Position numbers and translations under genes: made by a program | Assembly (NCBI GenBank): GCA_019749805.1 | Contig: JAIEPH010000078.1 | Location: 20,251 to 84,250 of the forward strand | From: Mycobacteriaceae bacterium | GTDB taxonomy: Bacteria; Actinomycetota; Actinomycetes; Mycobacteriales; Mycobacteriaceae | Direction: 5' to 3' | DNA length: 64,000 nucleotides | Shown: piece after piece, positions 45,435 through 53,411 of the stretch | How positions within the stretch are numbered: the first letter of the stretch is position 1 | Layout of the letters: every line of letters begins with the position of its first letter | The notes under the pieces: generated by a model | What the model was told of the DNA's origin: nothing | Database searches by the model: none | What the model saw: the letters and a program-made list of their open reading frames with translations, nothing else

Positions 45435-46124
45435 TCAGCGACGCGTGCGTGGGGACGGCCGAGCGTCGTGGACCACAACACAGCACCGGTCGGCGTCCGG
45501 ATCGAGTTCGGCGTGTGCGCGCGGGTGACCACAACCCGCGATGACGCCCTCGACAAGGTGTAGGTTCAGCTCACACACCACACCTCGGTGGTTCTGAGCG
45601 ACCAGATGAAACGGACAGTTTCGTAGCGAGATGCGGCCCTTACCGTCGGTGTGCGGCAAATAGCCGCAGTTGCGTAGTGCGCCCACCACGTCTCGGCCGG
45701 ATCCAGCGCCGGCACGCCTGCCCGCCTCGTGCGCGACGGTGTTCACGGCCTGTTGCACGGCCCCACTCACGTCCTGTTCGACGGATGCGACGAGCAGGCG
45801 GGCGAGCAGTTCGTAGTCCCGGGGCGGCACGCTGACCGTGATCTCCTGGGCGGCCCGGGCATACAGCTTGGCCGGGCGTCCTGCCCCTGGACCTCCTCGC
45901 CCAGCAGGTCTTTGGTGGCTGACGGTAAGCAGCCCCGCTTCGGCCAACTTATCCAGATGGTATGCCGCCAACGTGCGTCCAATCGACACAGCGGCAGCAG
46001 CCTGCTCGCGGGACACCGGACCGCCACTCTCGATCACGTGCTCGTACAACTGCCGCCGTAACGGGTCGTCCAGATGGCTGAGACCGGTCAGCGCGGCCAG
46101 CACGCCGGGGCGGTCGAGGTACAT
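45435..46124 (-). CDS. HTH regulator with cysteine-rich C-terminus (SufR-like), copy 2
   Basis: A 229-residue regulator with a winged HTH (DDPLRRQLYEHVIESGGPVS then IGRTLAAYHLDKLAEAGLL) and a C-terminal LRNCPFHLVAQNHRGVVCEL, then CGH and RCCVVV. The HTH differs from copies 1 and 3 and includes a GRGGPGAGRPAKLY linker. It is divergent from the DoxX-like gene, across a 92-bp region with a perfect 8-bp inverted repeat (46175-46204), which would be its operator. Confidence 0.8.
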   Translation of the reverse strand: MYLDRPGVLAALTGLSHLDDPLRRQLYEHVIESGGPVSREQAAAAVSIGRTLAAYHLDKLAEAGLLTVSHQRPAGRGGPGAGRPAKLYARAAQEITVSVPPRDYELLARLLVASVEQDVSGAVQQAVNTVAHEAGRRAGAGSGRDVVGALRNCGYLPHTDGKGRISLRNCPFHLVAQNHRGVVCELNLHLVEGVIAGCGHPRAHAELDPDADRCCVVVHDARPSPRTRR

Positions 46125-46149
46125 ACGCAGACTCTAACACCAAAACATC

Positions 46150-46204
46150 TTGACAAATCGGTTGATTCGGCAGATTCTAAAACTAGTACTGATTAATTTT
46201 AGAA
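46150..46204 (+). promoter_or_regulatory. Promoter/operator between regulator copy 2 and DoxX-like gene
   Basis: A perfect -35 hexamer TTGACA at 46150-46155 on the plus strand, followed by a perfect inverted repeat TTCTAAAA (46175-46182), 14 bases, TTTTAGAA (46197-46204). Half-site centres are 22 bp apart, two helical turns, as expected for a dimer. The repeat would overlap the -10 region, consistent with repression by the adjacent HTH protein. The gene start follows at 46217 after AGAAAAGGAG. Confidence 0.62.
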
Positions 46205-46216
46205 AAGGAGATTTCG

Positions 46217-46696
46217 ATGACCGCCTCAGCTCAATACACCTCAACGGCCCACGCCTCGTCCGAAGTGCTGCGGCGCGTCAGATCGGATCCGGCCTACGCG
46301 GCGTTTCTCTTGCTGCGCATCGGATTCACGGCATTGCCGATCGTCTTTGGCATCGACAAGTTCACCGGCAAGCTCGTCAACTGGGAGTCCTATTTGGCGC
46401 CGTGGATCGTCGATGTGGGCCCGATCAGCGGGCATCAGATCATGCTCATTGTCGGCGTTATCGAAGTCCTCGCCGGTGTGGCGGTGGCGATCAAGCCCCG
46501 ATACGCCGCCTACATAGTCGCCGCGTGGCTCGCCGGCATCATCGTCAACCTACTGAGCTACCCCGCGTTCTATGACGTGGCGCTTCGCGATTTTGGCCTA
46601 CTGCTTGCGGCGCTGACGTTAGGTGGTCTGGCCTCGGTGTACGACCCGGCCTGGCATGGGCGCGTTCCCGCGCGCACCGATTCCGCTGCGGGATAG
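46217..46696 (+). CDS. DoxX-like / DUF417-type membrane protein
   Basis: A 159-residue membrane protein with four hydrophobic helices (about 28-48, 68-95, 98-118 and 125-145). Features: YAAFLLLRIGFTALPIVFGI, KFTGKLVNWESYLAPW, and MLIVGVIEVLAGVAVAI. Such DoxX/DUF417 relatives are often controlled by redox regulators; function unproven. AAAAGGAG Shine-Dalgarno before the ATG at 46217, and a perfect -35 and inverted repeat upstream. Confidence 0.84.
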   Translation: MTASAQYTSTAHASSEVLRRVRSDPAYAAFLLLRIGFTALPIVFGIDKFTGKLVNWESYLAPWIVDVGPISGHQIMLIVGVIEVLAGVAVAIKPRYAAYIVAAWLAGIIVNLLSYPAFYDVALRDFGLLLAALTLGGLASVYDPAWHGRVPARTDSAAG

Positions 46697-46765
46697 CCCG
46701 ATCCCACCTCGCTCCTCCGTTCGTCCGGCGCAACTACGCCTGCGCCAGGTGAGCGGAGGAACTGC

Positions 46766-47146
46766 ATGACCAACCTGGAGGACGTCATGGCCCAAGCGCG
46801 AAACGTCAACGTACGCCGGATATATGACCCGGTGTGGCCAGAGGATGGCACCCGGGTCCTCGTCGATCGAATCTGGCCGCGCGGTGTGAGCAAAGCCAAT
46901 GCGCACCTTGACGAATGGTGCAAAGACATCGCGCCCTCCACCGAACTGCGCAAGTGGTACGGCCACGACCCCGCGCTGTTCGAGGAGTTCGCCCGCCGCT
47001 ACCGCGACGAGCTGGACGAGCCCACCCGCGCTCCGGCACTCGCGCATCTTTGTGATCTGGCCAAGAGGCGAACGCTGACGCTACTCACCGCCACCAAGAG
47101 GGCGGACCTCAGCGAAGCTACGGTCCTAGCCGGTCTCATCGGCTGA
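46766..47146 (+). CDS. DUF488 family protein
   Basis: A 126-residue DUF488 protein: VLVDRIWPRGVSKANAHLDE, WCKDIAPSTELRKWYGHDP, and TLLTATKRADLSEATVL. The Cys-containing WCKDIAPS motif is conserved in this family, which is widespread and of unknown function, often near nitrogen-oxide or respiratory stress genes. Two possible starts, ATG 46766 (GCGGAGGA upstream) and ATG 46787 (GGAGG upstream), both have ribosome sites. Confidence 0.84.
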   Translation: MTNLEDVMAQARNVNVRRIYDPVWPEDGTRVLVDRIWPRGVSKANAHLDEWCKDIAPSTELRKWYGHDPALFEEFARRYRDELDEPTRAPALAHLCDLAKRRTLTLLTATKRADLSEATVLAGLIG

Positions 47147-47650
47147 AAGACAACTGTGAGCCACCGTCGTATTTGTCGTACGTGTGGCCGCGCCTGCGCG
47201 GGTCGCACGTACCGTTCCCCGAACCCGCGATGCGATCGAACCTCGCGGGAGTCGACTCGGGCTTGGATACGCGACAATGACCCTGCCGTGGTCGGGGTCA
47301 CAGCCCTCCACGAAGGTCACCCCCCGCTCGGTGTAGGTAAACGTATCCGGATCATGGCCTCGCAGCCGGGTGGTCACCCGCTTGAACTCGGCGAAGCTGT
47401 CGGTGGCCCACATCAGATACTGGATGCCAATGGGGGCCGGCCGCGGTCGCAGAGACCGCCCCGTCGCGTGCAGATAGATCTGGAACCCGTCGCGTGTCAA
47501 CAGAAGCGCGTTGTCGGGTTCGCGAAGGGCAACCCGGCACCCGAAAACATCGCGATAGAAAGTCAACGACCGGCCCAACTCAGCCACCCGCATCACTGCC
47601 GACGCAATCGTCGTCGTACCGACTTGAGCCTGTCTATTCGCGTGCATCAT
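47126..47650 (-). CDS. VOC/glyoxalase-fold protein with Arg-rich C-terminal tail
   Basis: A 174-residue protein. Residues about 12-120 are a VOC domain (MRVAELGRSLTFYRDVFG, ALLLTRDGFQIYLH, FVEGCDPDHGRVIVAYP). The last 45 residues after VAYPSPS are Arg/Thr-rich and have no family match; they may come from read-through into DNA past the original stop. It overlaps the convergent DUF488 gene by 21 bp. Confidence 0.75.
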   Translation of the reverse strand: MMHANRQAQVGTTTIASAVMRVAELGRSLTFYRDVFGCRVALREPDNALLLTRDGFQIYLHATGRSLRPRPAPIGIQYLMWATDSFAEFKRVTTRLRGHDPDTFTYTERGVTFVEGCDPDHGRVIVAYPSPSRLPRGSIASRVRGTVRATRAGAATRTTNTTVAHSCLSADETG

Positions 47651-47789
47651 GGCGTTTTACCTCCTCTGTTGGCTGCCCCAGTGGCAATCACGCCGGAGAG
47701 CCATACTCGTCGCGAGTGCGATCGATCAGCGGCGACCGTGAGGGCCGTTAATCCACTGTGGGCAAGTGTGATTCGAAAAATTCTTGGTG

Positions 47790-49490
47790 TCATGGGCGCC
47801 CCCCAGTGGCGCGGCTATGGCCGATATGGGACTCGGCGCGCATCCGCTCCGCCATATGCGGATAGTGCAATTCGAAAGCCGGTCGCTCCGAACGGATTCT
47901 GGGCAGTTCGGTGAAGTTGTGACGCGGTGGCGGACATGTGGTGGCCCATTCCAGGGAGCTCCCATAGCCCCACGGATCATCGACCACAACCACGTCGCCG
48001 TAGCGGTAACTCTTGAAGATGTTCCACACGAACGGCAGCATCGAGACTCCCAGCGTGAAGGCCCCGATCGTCGACACGACGTTCAAGGTGGTGAATCCGT
48101 CGGTGGGCAGGTAGTCGGCGTAGCGGCGAGGCATGCCTTCGTTCCCGAGCCAGTGCTGCACCAGGAAGGTGGCGTGGAAGCCGATGAGCGTCAGCCAGAA
48201 ATGCAGCTTGCCCAGTCGCTCGTCGAGCAGTCGGCCAGTCATCTTTGGGAACCAAAAGTAGATGCCTGCGTAGGTGGCGAACACGATCGTGCCGAAAAGC
48301 ACGTAGTGGAAGTGCGCGACAAGGAAGTAGGTGTCGGTGACATGAAAGTCGAGCGGCGGACTGGCCAGCATGACACCCGACAAGCCGCCGAGCAGGAAGG
48401 TGACCATGAAGCCCACCGAGAACAGCATCGGTGTCTCGAATGTCAACTGCCCGTGCCACATCGTGCCGATCCAGTTGAAGAATTTGATGCCGGTCGGGAT
48501 GGCGATCAGATACGACATCAATGAGAAGAACGGCAGGAGTACGGCGCCGGTGGCGAACATGTGGTGAGCCCACACCGCGGTCGACAGGGCCGCGATGCTC
48601 ACGGTCGCGTAAACCATGGTGGTGTAGCCGAAGACTGGCTTGCGGCTGAACACGGGCACGATTTCGGTGACGATGCCGAAGAACGGGATCGCGACGATAT
48701 ACACCTCGGGGTGGCCAAAGAACCAGAAGAGGTGCTGCCAGAGGATCACTCCACCATTGGCCGGGTCATAGATGTGACCGCCAAGATGTCGGTCCACCGC
48801 CAACCCGAGCAGCGCCGCCGCCAGCAGCGGGAACACCATCAGCATCATGATGCTGGTGATCAGGATGTTCCAGGTGAAGATCGGCATGCGAAACATCGTC
48901 ATCCCGGGCGCGCGCATGCACACCACGGTGGTGACCATGTTGACCGCTCCCAGGATCGTGCCCAGACCGGCGATGACCAAGCCCATGATCCATAGATCGG
49001 CGCCCGCGCCGGGCGCATGCAATGCGTCGCTCAGCGGCGTGTAGGCGGTCCACCCGAAATCCGCCGCGCCCCCCGGCGTGAGGAACCCGGCAACGGCGAC
49101 CAACGCACCGAACAGATAGAGCCAGTAACTGAGCGCGTTCAGCCGCGGAAACGCTACGTCTGGCGCGCCTATCTGAAGCGGCAGAATGCAATTGGCGAAA
49201 CCGAACACGATCGGGGTGGCATACAGCAGCAACATGATCGTGCCGTGCATCGTGAACAGCTGGTTGTACTGCTCATTGGACAAGAATTGCAAACCCGGGG
49301 CGGACAACTCCGAGCGCATCAGCAGCGCCATCAGGCCGCCGGCCATGAAGAAGCCGATCGACGTGGCCGTGTACATGATGCCCAGCAGCTTGGGGTCGGT
49401 GGTCGTCACCATCCGGTACACAAACGACCCCGTGAATCCCTGCCGCGGCGGGAACGGTCGAGCAGGTGTCAATTCAACGACTGCGCTCAT
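47790..49490 (-). CDS. ctaD: Cytochrome c oxidase subunit I, accessory copy
   Basis: A 566-residue haem-copper oxidase subunit I with 12 membrane helices. The haem/copper ligands are present: FTMHGTIMLLLYA (haem a His), LFWFFGHPEVYIVAIP (CuB His, cross-linked Tyr, and channel Glu), WAHHMF (CuB His pair) and VAHFHYVLFGTIVF (haem ligands). Near identical in pattern to the housekeeping aa3 subunit I, so it likely uses the core CtaC/CtaE subunits, none of which are next to it. The start has no good Shine-Dalgarno and overlaps a 15-residue leader frame. Located in the stress island; probably an alternative oxidase subunit. Confidence 0.93.
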   Translation of the reverse strand: MSAVVELTPARPFPPRQGFTGSFVYRMVTTTDPKLLGIMYTATSIGFFMAGGLMALLMRSELSAPGLQFLSNEQYNQLFTMHGTIMLLLYATPIVFGFANCILPLQIGAPDVAFPRLNALSYWLYLFGALVAVAGFLTPGGAADFGWTAYTPLSDALHAPGAGADLWIMGLVIAGLGTILGAVNMVTTVVCMRAPGMTMFRMPIFTWNILITSIMMLMVFPLLAAALLGLAVDRHLGGHIYDPANGGVILWQHLFWFFGHPEVYIVAIPFFGIVTEIVPVFSRKPVFGYTTMVYATVSIAALSTAVWAHHMFATGAVLLPFFSLMSYLIAIPTGIKFFNWIGTMWHGQLTFETPMLFSVGFMVTFLLGGLSGVMLASPPLDFHVTDTYFLVAHFHYVLFGTIVFATYAGIYFWFPKMTGRLLDERLGKLHFWLTLIGFHATFLVQHWLGNEGMPRRYADYLPTDGFTTLNVVSTIGAFTLGVSMLPFVWNIFKSYRYGDVVVVDDPWGYGSSLEWATTCPPPRHNFTELPRIRSERPAFELHYPHMAERMRAESHIGHSRATGGRP

Positions 49491-49534
49491 GTTGCGTCCA
49501 GATCGGCGTGGGGCCCGGCCATCTCGTGCGCCAT
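49487..49534 (-). CDS. Possible 15-residue leader peptide coupled to ctaD
   Basis: ATG at 49534, 15 codons (MAHEMAGPHADLDAT), TGA overlapping the ctaD ATG as ATGA. A GGGAG precedes it by about 9 bases. ctaD has no Shine-Dalgarno of its own, so translation of this short frame could feed ctaD. The frame is open further upstream without a standard start. It could also be chance. Confidence 0.3.
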   Translation of the reverse strand: MAHEMAGPHADLDAT

Positions 49535-49560
49535 GTGCACCAACTCCCAGCGTGGACCTA

Positions 49561-49585
49561 TTTAGAGGACTATATCCCTTTAAAT
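49561..49585 (-). promoter_or_regulatory. AT-rich promoter region of ctaD
   Basis: An AT-rich block in an otherwise GC-rich gap, reading on the plus strand TTTAGAGGACTATATCCC followed by TTTAAAT. It has -10-like TATA strings and TTTAGAGGA, the exact reverse complement of TCCTCTAAA in the promoter of regulator copy 1 (44585-44593). Confidence 0.4.
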
Positions 49586-49662
49586 AGCTTTGCGTAAGAG
49601 GGTGGCACTCCCAGCGAAAAGCATCGTGCGACAGTGGCTTCCACTCTCCGCGAAGGCCTGTC

Positions 49663-49956
49663 TCAAAGCAGATCAGTAACGCCGGGGTCGGTCACTCGGA
49701 CGATTCGGATCCGCCACAGCCTGTCGGATTCACTTCCGTGTAGATACCTCCACTCATACGCACCGGGACGGTCACGGGCGAACTCTTCGCGAAGATGTAT
49801 CGGGTCGTGGCTGTTCACGAGCACGAACGAATCGCCGGCGGCCAGTGCATCGAAGCGGGCGAAGATCATCGGGTGCCGTTGGGCTTTGGGTATCTGCCGC
49901 ACGTCTAGCTCGTCGGGGTCAGTAGCTACGTACGGTTCATGGACAGTCATGAGCAT
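49663..49956 (-). CDS. DUF2249 family protein
   Basis: A 97-residue single-domain protein: ELDVRQIPKAQRHPMIFARF, DALAAGDSFVLVNSHDP and HLREEF, all standard for DUF2249. The family occurs beside NO-reductase, hemerythrin and redox regulator genes in many bacteria, function unknown. It diverges from the ferredoxin gene with only 42 bp between starts. AGGAA stands 7 bp before the ATG at 49956. Confidence 0.85.
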   Translation of the reverse strand: MLMTVHEPYVATDPDELDVRQIPKAQRHPMIFARFDALAAGDSFVLVNSHDPIHLREEFARDRPGAYEWRYLHGSESDRLWRIRIVRVTDPGVTDLL

Positions 49957-49998
49957 ATACTATTCCTACAAGTGATAATTGGAGTAATATCCTCCGGT
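49957..49998. promoter_or_regulatory. Compact divergent promoter between DUF2249 and ferredoxin genes
   Basis: A 42-bp AT-rich gap with GATAAT and TAATAT -10-like strings and the partial palindrome GGAGTAATATCCTCC (49981-49995). The TAATATCCTC part is shared with the promoter of regulator copy 1. Both genes would have short leaders. Confidence 0.4.
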
Positions 49999-50343
49999 AT
50001 GACCTACGTGATCGGAGCGCCATGCGTGGACGTCAAGGACCGCGCCTGCGTGGACGAGTGCCCGGTGGACTGCATCTACGAGGGTGCACGCATGCTCTAC
50101 ATCCATCCTGATGAGTGCGTCGACTGCGGTGCGTGTGAACCGGTGTGCCCAGTCGAGGCGATCTATTACGAAGACGACTTGCCCGAGCCTTTAATGCCGT
50201 ACATCGACGAGAACGCCAAGTTCTTCACCGAGACCCTGCCTGGTCGAACCAATCCCCTGGGCTCACCGGGCGGCGCCGCGAAACTAGGTGCTGTCGATGC
50301 CGACACCCCGATGGTTGCGGCGCTGCCGCCGCAGGGCGACTGA
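49999..50343 (+). CDS. fdxA: 7Fe-type (3Fe-4S/4Fe-4S) ferredoxin
   Basis: A 114-residue FdxA-like ferredoxin. The first cluster has C in GAPCVDVKDRACVDECPVDC and the second has CVDCGACEPVCPVEAIYYED, the standard spacing of the seven-iron ferredoxin of mycobacteria (Rv2007c, DosR-controlled in M. tuberculosis). The ATG at 49999 starts MTYVIGAPC, the usual beginning. The stop shares one base with the next regulator gene (TGATG), so they form an operon. Confidence 0.95.
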   Translation: MTYVIGAPCVDVKDRACVDECPVDCIYEGARMLYIHPDECVDCGACEPVCPVEAIYYEDDLPEPLMPYIDENAKFFTETLPGRTNPLGSPGGAAKLGAVDADTPMVAALPPQGD

Positions 50344-51035
50344 TGCTCACCGACGCGTCCGCGCGACAGCCGGGGCTGGGCGCCCCGGGGCGCCGAGACG
50401 TCATCCTGGCGTTGTTACGGGCCTCAGCCGAGCCGCGCAGCATTGCCAGCGTCGCCGATGAGCTCGGTGTACATCCGAACACCGTTCGGTTTCACATCGA
50501 CGCGCTGCTGCGCGCGGACCGCGTCGAACAAGTACTGGGCGACTCCGCCGGTCGCGGACGACCGCCGACCCTGTTTCGCGCCAGCAGGCGGATGGATCCC
50601 ACAGGACCGACGAACTATCAGCTGCTCGCTGCCATTCTGACCGGCTACGTGGCCCGCGAACCCGATGCGGCAGACATCGCCGTCCAGTTGGGCCGGTCGA
50701 CCAGTCCAGCGCTGGTGGCGTCCAACACGCAGGGTCGCGCGCCGACGAGAACCCGCGCGGTCACCGAACTGGTGGAAATGTTGGCGGAGCTCGGATTTGA
50801 ACCCGAGCCCGTCGACGGTCGACGTGCACGCGACATCAGGTTGCGGCACTGTCCTTTCCAGAGTCTGGCCGAGCAACACGGTGAGGTGACCTGCTCGCTG
50901 CACCTAGGCCTCATGCAGGGTGCACTGAGCGCGATGCGAGCACCCGTCAGCGTTAATCGTCTCGACCCCTTCGTCGAGCCGGATCTGTGTGTGGCACACC
51001 TGATCCCGGCCTCGAATGGTGGCGCGTCGTCATGA
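50343..51035 (+). CDS. HTH regulator with cysteine-rich C-terminus (SufR-like), copy 3
   Basis: A 230-residue regulator, translated together with the ferredoxin. The winged HTH (RRDVILALLRASAEPRSIAS, LGVHPNTVRFHIDALLRADR) and the C-terminus (RHCPFQSLAEQHGEVTCSLH then RLDPFVEPDLC) match copy 1 more than copy 2. Being in an operon with a seven-iron ferredoxin, it may sense the Fe-S or redox state that the ferredoxin reflects. Acts probably at the TAATATCCTC-type promoters, which is an inference. Confidence 0.8.
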   Translation: MLTDASARQPGLGAPGRRDVILALLRASAEPRSIASVADELGVHPNTVRFHIDALLRADRVEQVLGDSAGRGRPPTLFRASRRMDPTGPTNYQLLAAILTGYVAREPDAADIAVQLGRSTSPALVASNTQGRAPTRTRAVTELVEMLAELGFEPEPVDGRRARDIRLRHCPFQSLAEQHGEVTCSLHLGLMQGALSAMRAPVSVNRLDPFVEPDLCVAHLIPASNGGASS

Positions 51036-51071
51036 CGAGCTCGCCGCCCCGCGCACCCCGCCTGCATCGGA

Positions 51072-51086
51072 TTGGAGGCGCTCCAA
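51072..51086. promoter_or_regulatory. Inverted repeat upstream of the catalase operon
   Basis: TTGGAG, GCG, CTCCAA: perfect 6-bp arms. It sits between the end of regulator copy 3 and the 95-residue gene that begins a long plus-strand run containing the catalase. A second, GC-rich symmetrical pair CGGCGCCG occurs 5-25 bp downstream. Candidate operator of the run. Confidence 0.4.
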
Positions 51087-51144
51087 CGTGCGGCGCCGGT
51101 TGGGCTCGGCGCCGCCCTACTGGACCCTACGAAGGAGACACACC

Positions 51145-51432
51145 ATGACCGTTCATCAGTCGCACCTCGAGGCACTCGGCCAGCACGACTATCTGATCAG
51201 CTTTCAGCACGACCAGGACACGAAAGTTGTCCGCCTGCACGCCGACCCCGCCGTGGTGGCCCAGATCGCCGATGACGAACAGAGAGTCGTCGAAGCGACC
51301 GCGGCGTATCTGATCGCCCGCCAAAGCGCCGAGGACCTGCCCGAGGACGTCGACCTCGACATGGTCGCTGCCGCCTACGACAGCTATGTCGCCGACCTTC
51401 GCCGTCAGTTGAGTTCGCCGGCGGCTCGCTGA
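51145..51432 (+). CDS. Small hypothetical protein
   Basis: A 95-residue acidic, His-containing protein (MTVHQSHLEALGQHDYLISF, then a helical C-terminus EAYLIARQSAEDLPEDVDLD-like region rich in Asp and Glu). GAAGGAG Shine-Dalgarno before the ATG. No family recognised. It begins the plus-strand run cupin, catalase, ferredoxin, so a peroxide-related role is possible from context only. Confidence 0.65.
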   Translation: MTVHQSHLEALGQHDYLISFQHDQDTKVVRLHADPAVVAQIADDEQRVVEATAAYLIARQSAEDLPEDVDLDMVAAAYDSYVADLRRQLSSPAAR

Positions 51433-51448
51433 GAACCGGGACAATCCA

Positions 51449-51826
51449 ATGGACAAGGTATCTCTGACCGCACTCACCCGGCAGCATCTGGGGTCTGCAC
51501 AGGCCGCCCGTAGTGGGCGCAGCGCGCACACGGTGTATGGCGGACACCAACACACGCTGCGACAAACGCTGATCGCCCTGACCGCCGGAACCAAGCTCGA
51601 CGACCACGAGAGCCCCGGCGAAGCCACACTACAGGTGCTGCACGGCCGGGTGCGGCTGACCAGTCCCGACGCCACGTGGGACGGCCGGCCCGGCGACCAC
51701 CTCGTCATTCCTTCCACCCGCCACGGTCTGCATGCCATCGACGACTGCGTCGTTCTTCTGACCGTCGCCAAATCTGTTCGGCGTCACCGCGAAACCACCT
51801 ATGACGACGATCTGCCCGGGCTATGA
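51449..51826 (+). CDS. Cupin-domain protein
   Basis: A 125-residue single cupin. The barrel motifs are GTKLDDHESPGEATLQVLHG (first motif, with His, Asp, and Glu) and WDGRPGDHLVIPSTRHGLHA (second motif, with His). The metal ligands are partly changed from the classic GX5HXH pattern. Could be a metal- or ligand-binding protein or an anti-stress enzyme. It is 16 bp after the 95-residue gene and 68 bp before the catalase gene. Confidence 0.8.
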   Translation: MDKVSLTALTRQHLGSAQAARSGRSAHTVYGGHQHTLRQTLIALTAGTKLDDHESPGEATLQVLHGRVRLTSPDATWDGRPGDHLVIPSTRHGLHAIDDCVVLLTVAKSVRRHRETTYDDDLPGL

Positions 51827-51894
51827 CACAAACGGTCTCAGCCCCGGTCAACCCCTAGAACCCGGACAACGAACACCTACTGGAAGGCACCGAT

Positions 51895-53346
51895 ATGACC
51901 GGCACGCGACCCGCACCCACGACGACCGACGCGGGCATCCCGGTACAAAGTGACGAGCACTCCTTGACAATCGGGCCCGACGGACCGATCCTGCTCCACG
52001 ATCACTATCTGATCGAGCAGATGGCGGCGTTCAACCGCGAACGCGTCCCCGAGCGCCAGCCACATGCCAAGGGCTCCGGCGCTTTTGGACGCTTCACGGT
52101 GACAAACGACGTCAGTGCGTTCACCAAGGCGGCGGTTTTTCAACCTGACACCACCACCGACACGGTGATCCGGTTCTCCACCGTGGCCGGCGAGCGCGGC
52201 AGCCCAGACACCTGGCGCGACGTACGTGGCTGGGCACTGAAGTTCTACACCACCGAGGGCAACTACGACATCGTCGGCAACAACACCCCGGTGTTCTTTC
52301 TGCGTGATCCACTCAAGTTCGGCCACTTCATCCGTTCGCAGAAACGCCGCGCCGACAGCAACCTGCGCGACCACGACATGCAGTGGGACTTCTGGACACT
52401 GTCACCGGAGTCCGCGCATCAGGTGACCTATCTGATGGGCGATCGGGGCGTTCCTCAGTCCTGGCGGCATATGAACCTCTACGGCTCACACACCTATATG
52501 TGGATCAACGGCGCGGGCGAAAAGTTCTGGGTCAAATACCATTTCATCACCGATCAGGGGGTGGAGAACCTCACCCAGGACCAGGCCGACGATCTGGTGA
52601 AGCTCGACACCGACTATCACACCCGTGATCTCTTCGACGCGATCGAGCGTGGCGAGCACCCCAGTTGGACGCTGAAGATGCAGATCATGCCCTTCGAGGA
52701 CGCCAAGTCCTACCGGTTTAATCCGTTCGACCTCACGAAAGTCTGGCCGCACGCCGACTATCCCTTGATCGAGGTCGGCAAGCTGACCCTTGATCGCAAC
52801 CCCACCGACCACCACAGCCAGATCGAACAAGGCGCCTGGGAACCGTCCAACCTGGTGCCGGGCATCGGTGCCAGCCCGGACAAGATGCTGCTGGGCCGGA
52901 TGTTCGCCTACGCGGACGCACACCGCTACCGGATCGGCGCCAACTACAACCAGATCCCGGTCAACACACCACAGTCGCCGGTACACAGCTACAGCACGGC
53001 CGGGAATATGCGTTACCGGCTGGCGACCGACCCGGTATATGCGCCGAACTCCAAGGGCGGACCCCAGGCCGACATCGCCCGGTACGGCGAACCGGCCAGT
53101 TGGCATACCGACGGCGATATGGTCCGCACCGCGTACACGCTGCGGGCAGAGGACGACGACTGGGGCCAGGCCGGCACCCTGGTCCGCGACGTGCTGGGCG
53201 AGTCCGAGCGGAACCGACTGAGGAACAACGTGGTTGGTCATCTTCGGGCCGGGGTCAGTGAGCCGGTTCTGCAACGCGCATTCGACTATTGGTGCAACAT
53301 CGATCGTAATCTCGGCGACCTGATCGAAAAGGGTGTCCGGCAATGA
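51895..53346 (+). CDS. katA: Monofunctional haem catalase
   Basis: A 483-residue small-subunit (clade 3-type) catalase. Active-site His is in RQPHAKGSGAFGRF, the Asn in GNYDIVGNNTPVFFLRD, and the haem-ligand Tyr in RMFAYADAHRYRIGANY. Decomposes hydrogen peroxide. Mycobacteria also have the bifunctional KatG, so this is an extra copy, probably acquired with the island. ATG at 51895. Confidence 0.95.
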   Translation: MTGTRPAPTTTDAGIPVQSDEHSLTIGPDGPILLHDHYLIEQMAAFNRERVPERQPHAKGSGAFGRFTVTNDVSAFTKAAVFQPDTTTDTVIRFSTVAGERGSPDTWRDVRGWALKFYTTEGNYDIVGNNTPVFFLRDPLKFGHFIRSQKRRADSNLRDHDMQWDFWTLSPESAHQVTYLMGDRGVPQSWRHMNLYGSHTYMWINGAGEKFWVKYHFITDQGVENLTQDQADDLVKLDTDYHTRDLFDAIERGEHPSWTLKMQIMPFEDAKSYRFNPFDLTKVWPHADYPLIEVGKLTLDRNPTDHHSQIEQGAWEPSNLVPGIGASPDKMLLGRMFAYADAHRYRIGANYNQIPVNTPQSPVHSYSTAGNMRYRLATDPVYAPNSKGGPQADIARYGEPASWHTDGDMVRTAYTLRAEDDDWGQAGTLVRDVLGESERNRLRNNVVGHLRAGVSEPVLQRAFDYWCNIDRNLGDLIEKGVRQ

Positions 53347-53411
53347 GCGACACCCGTCGCGCCGGGCTGAATTGACCCGGCGCCCAGTTCAAGTGAAGTG
53401 GAGGAGAAGGC

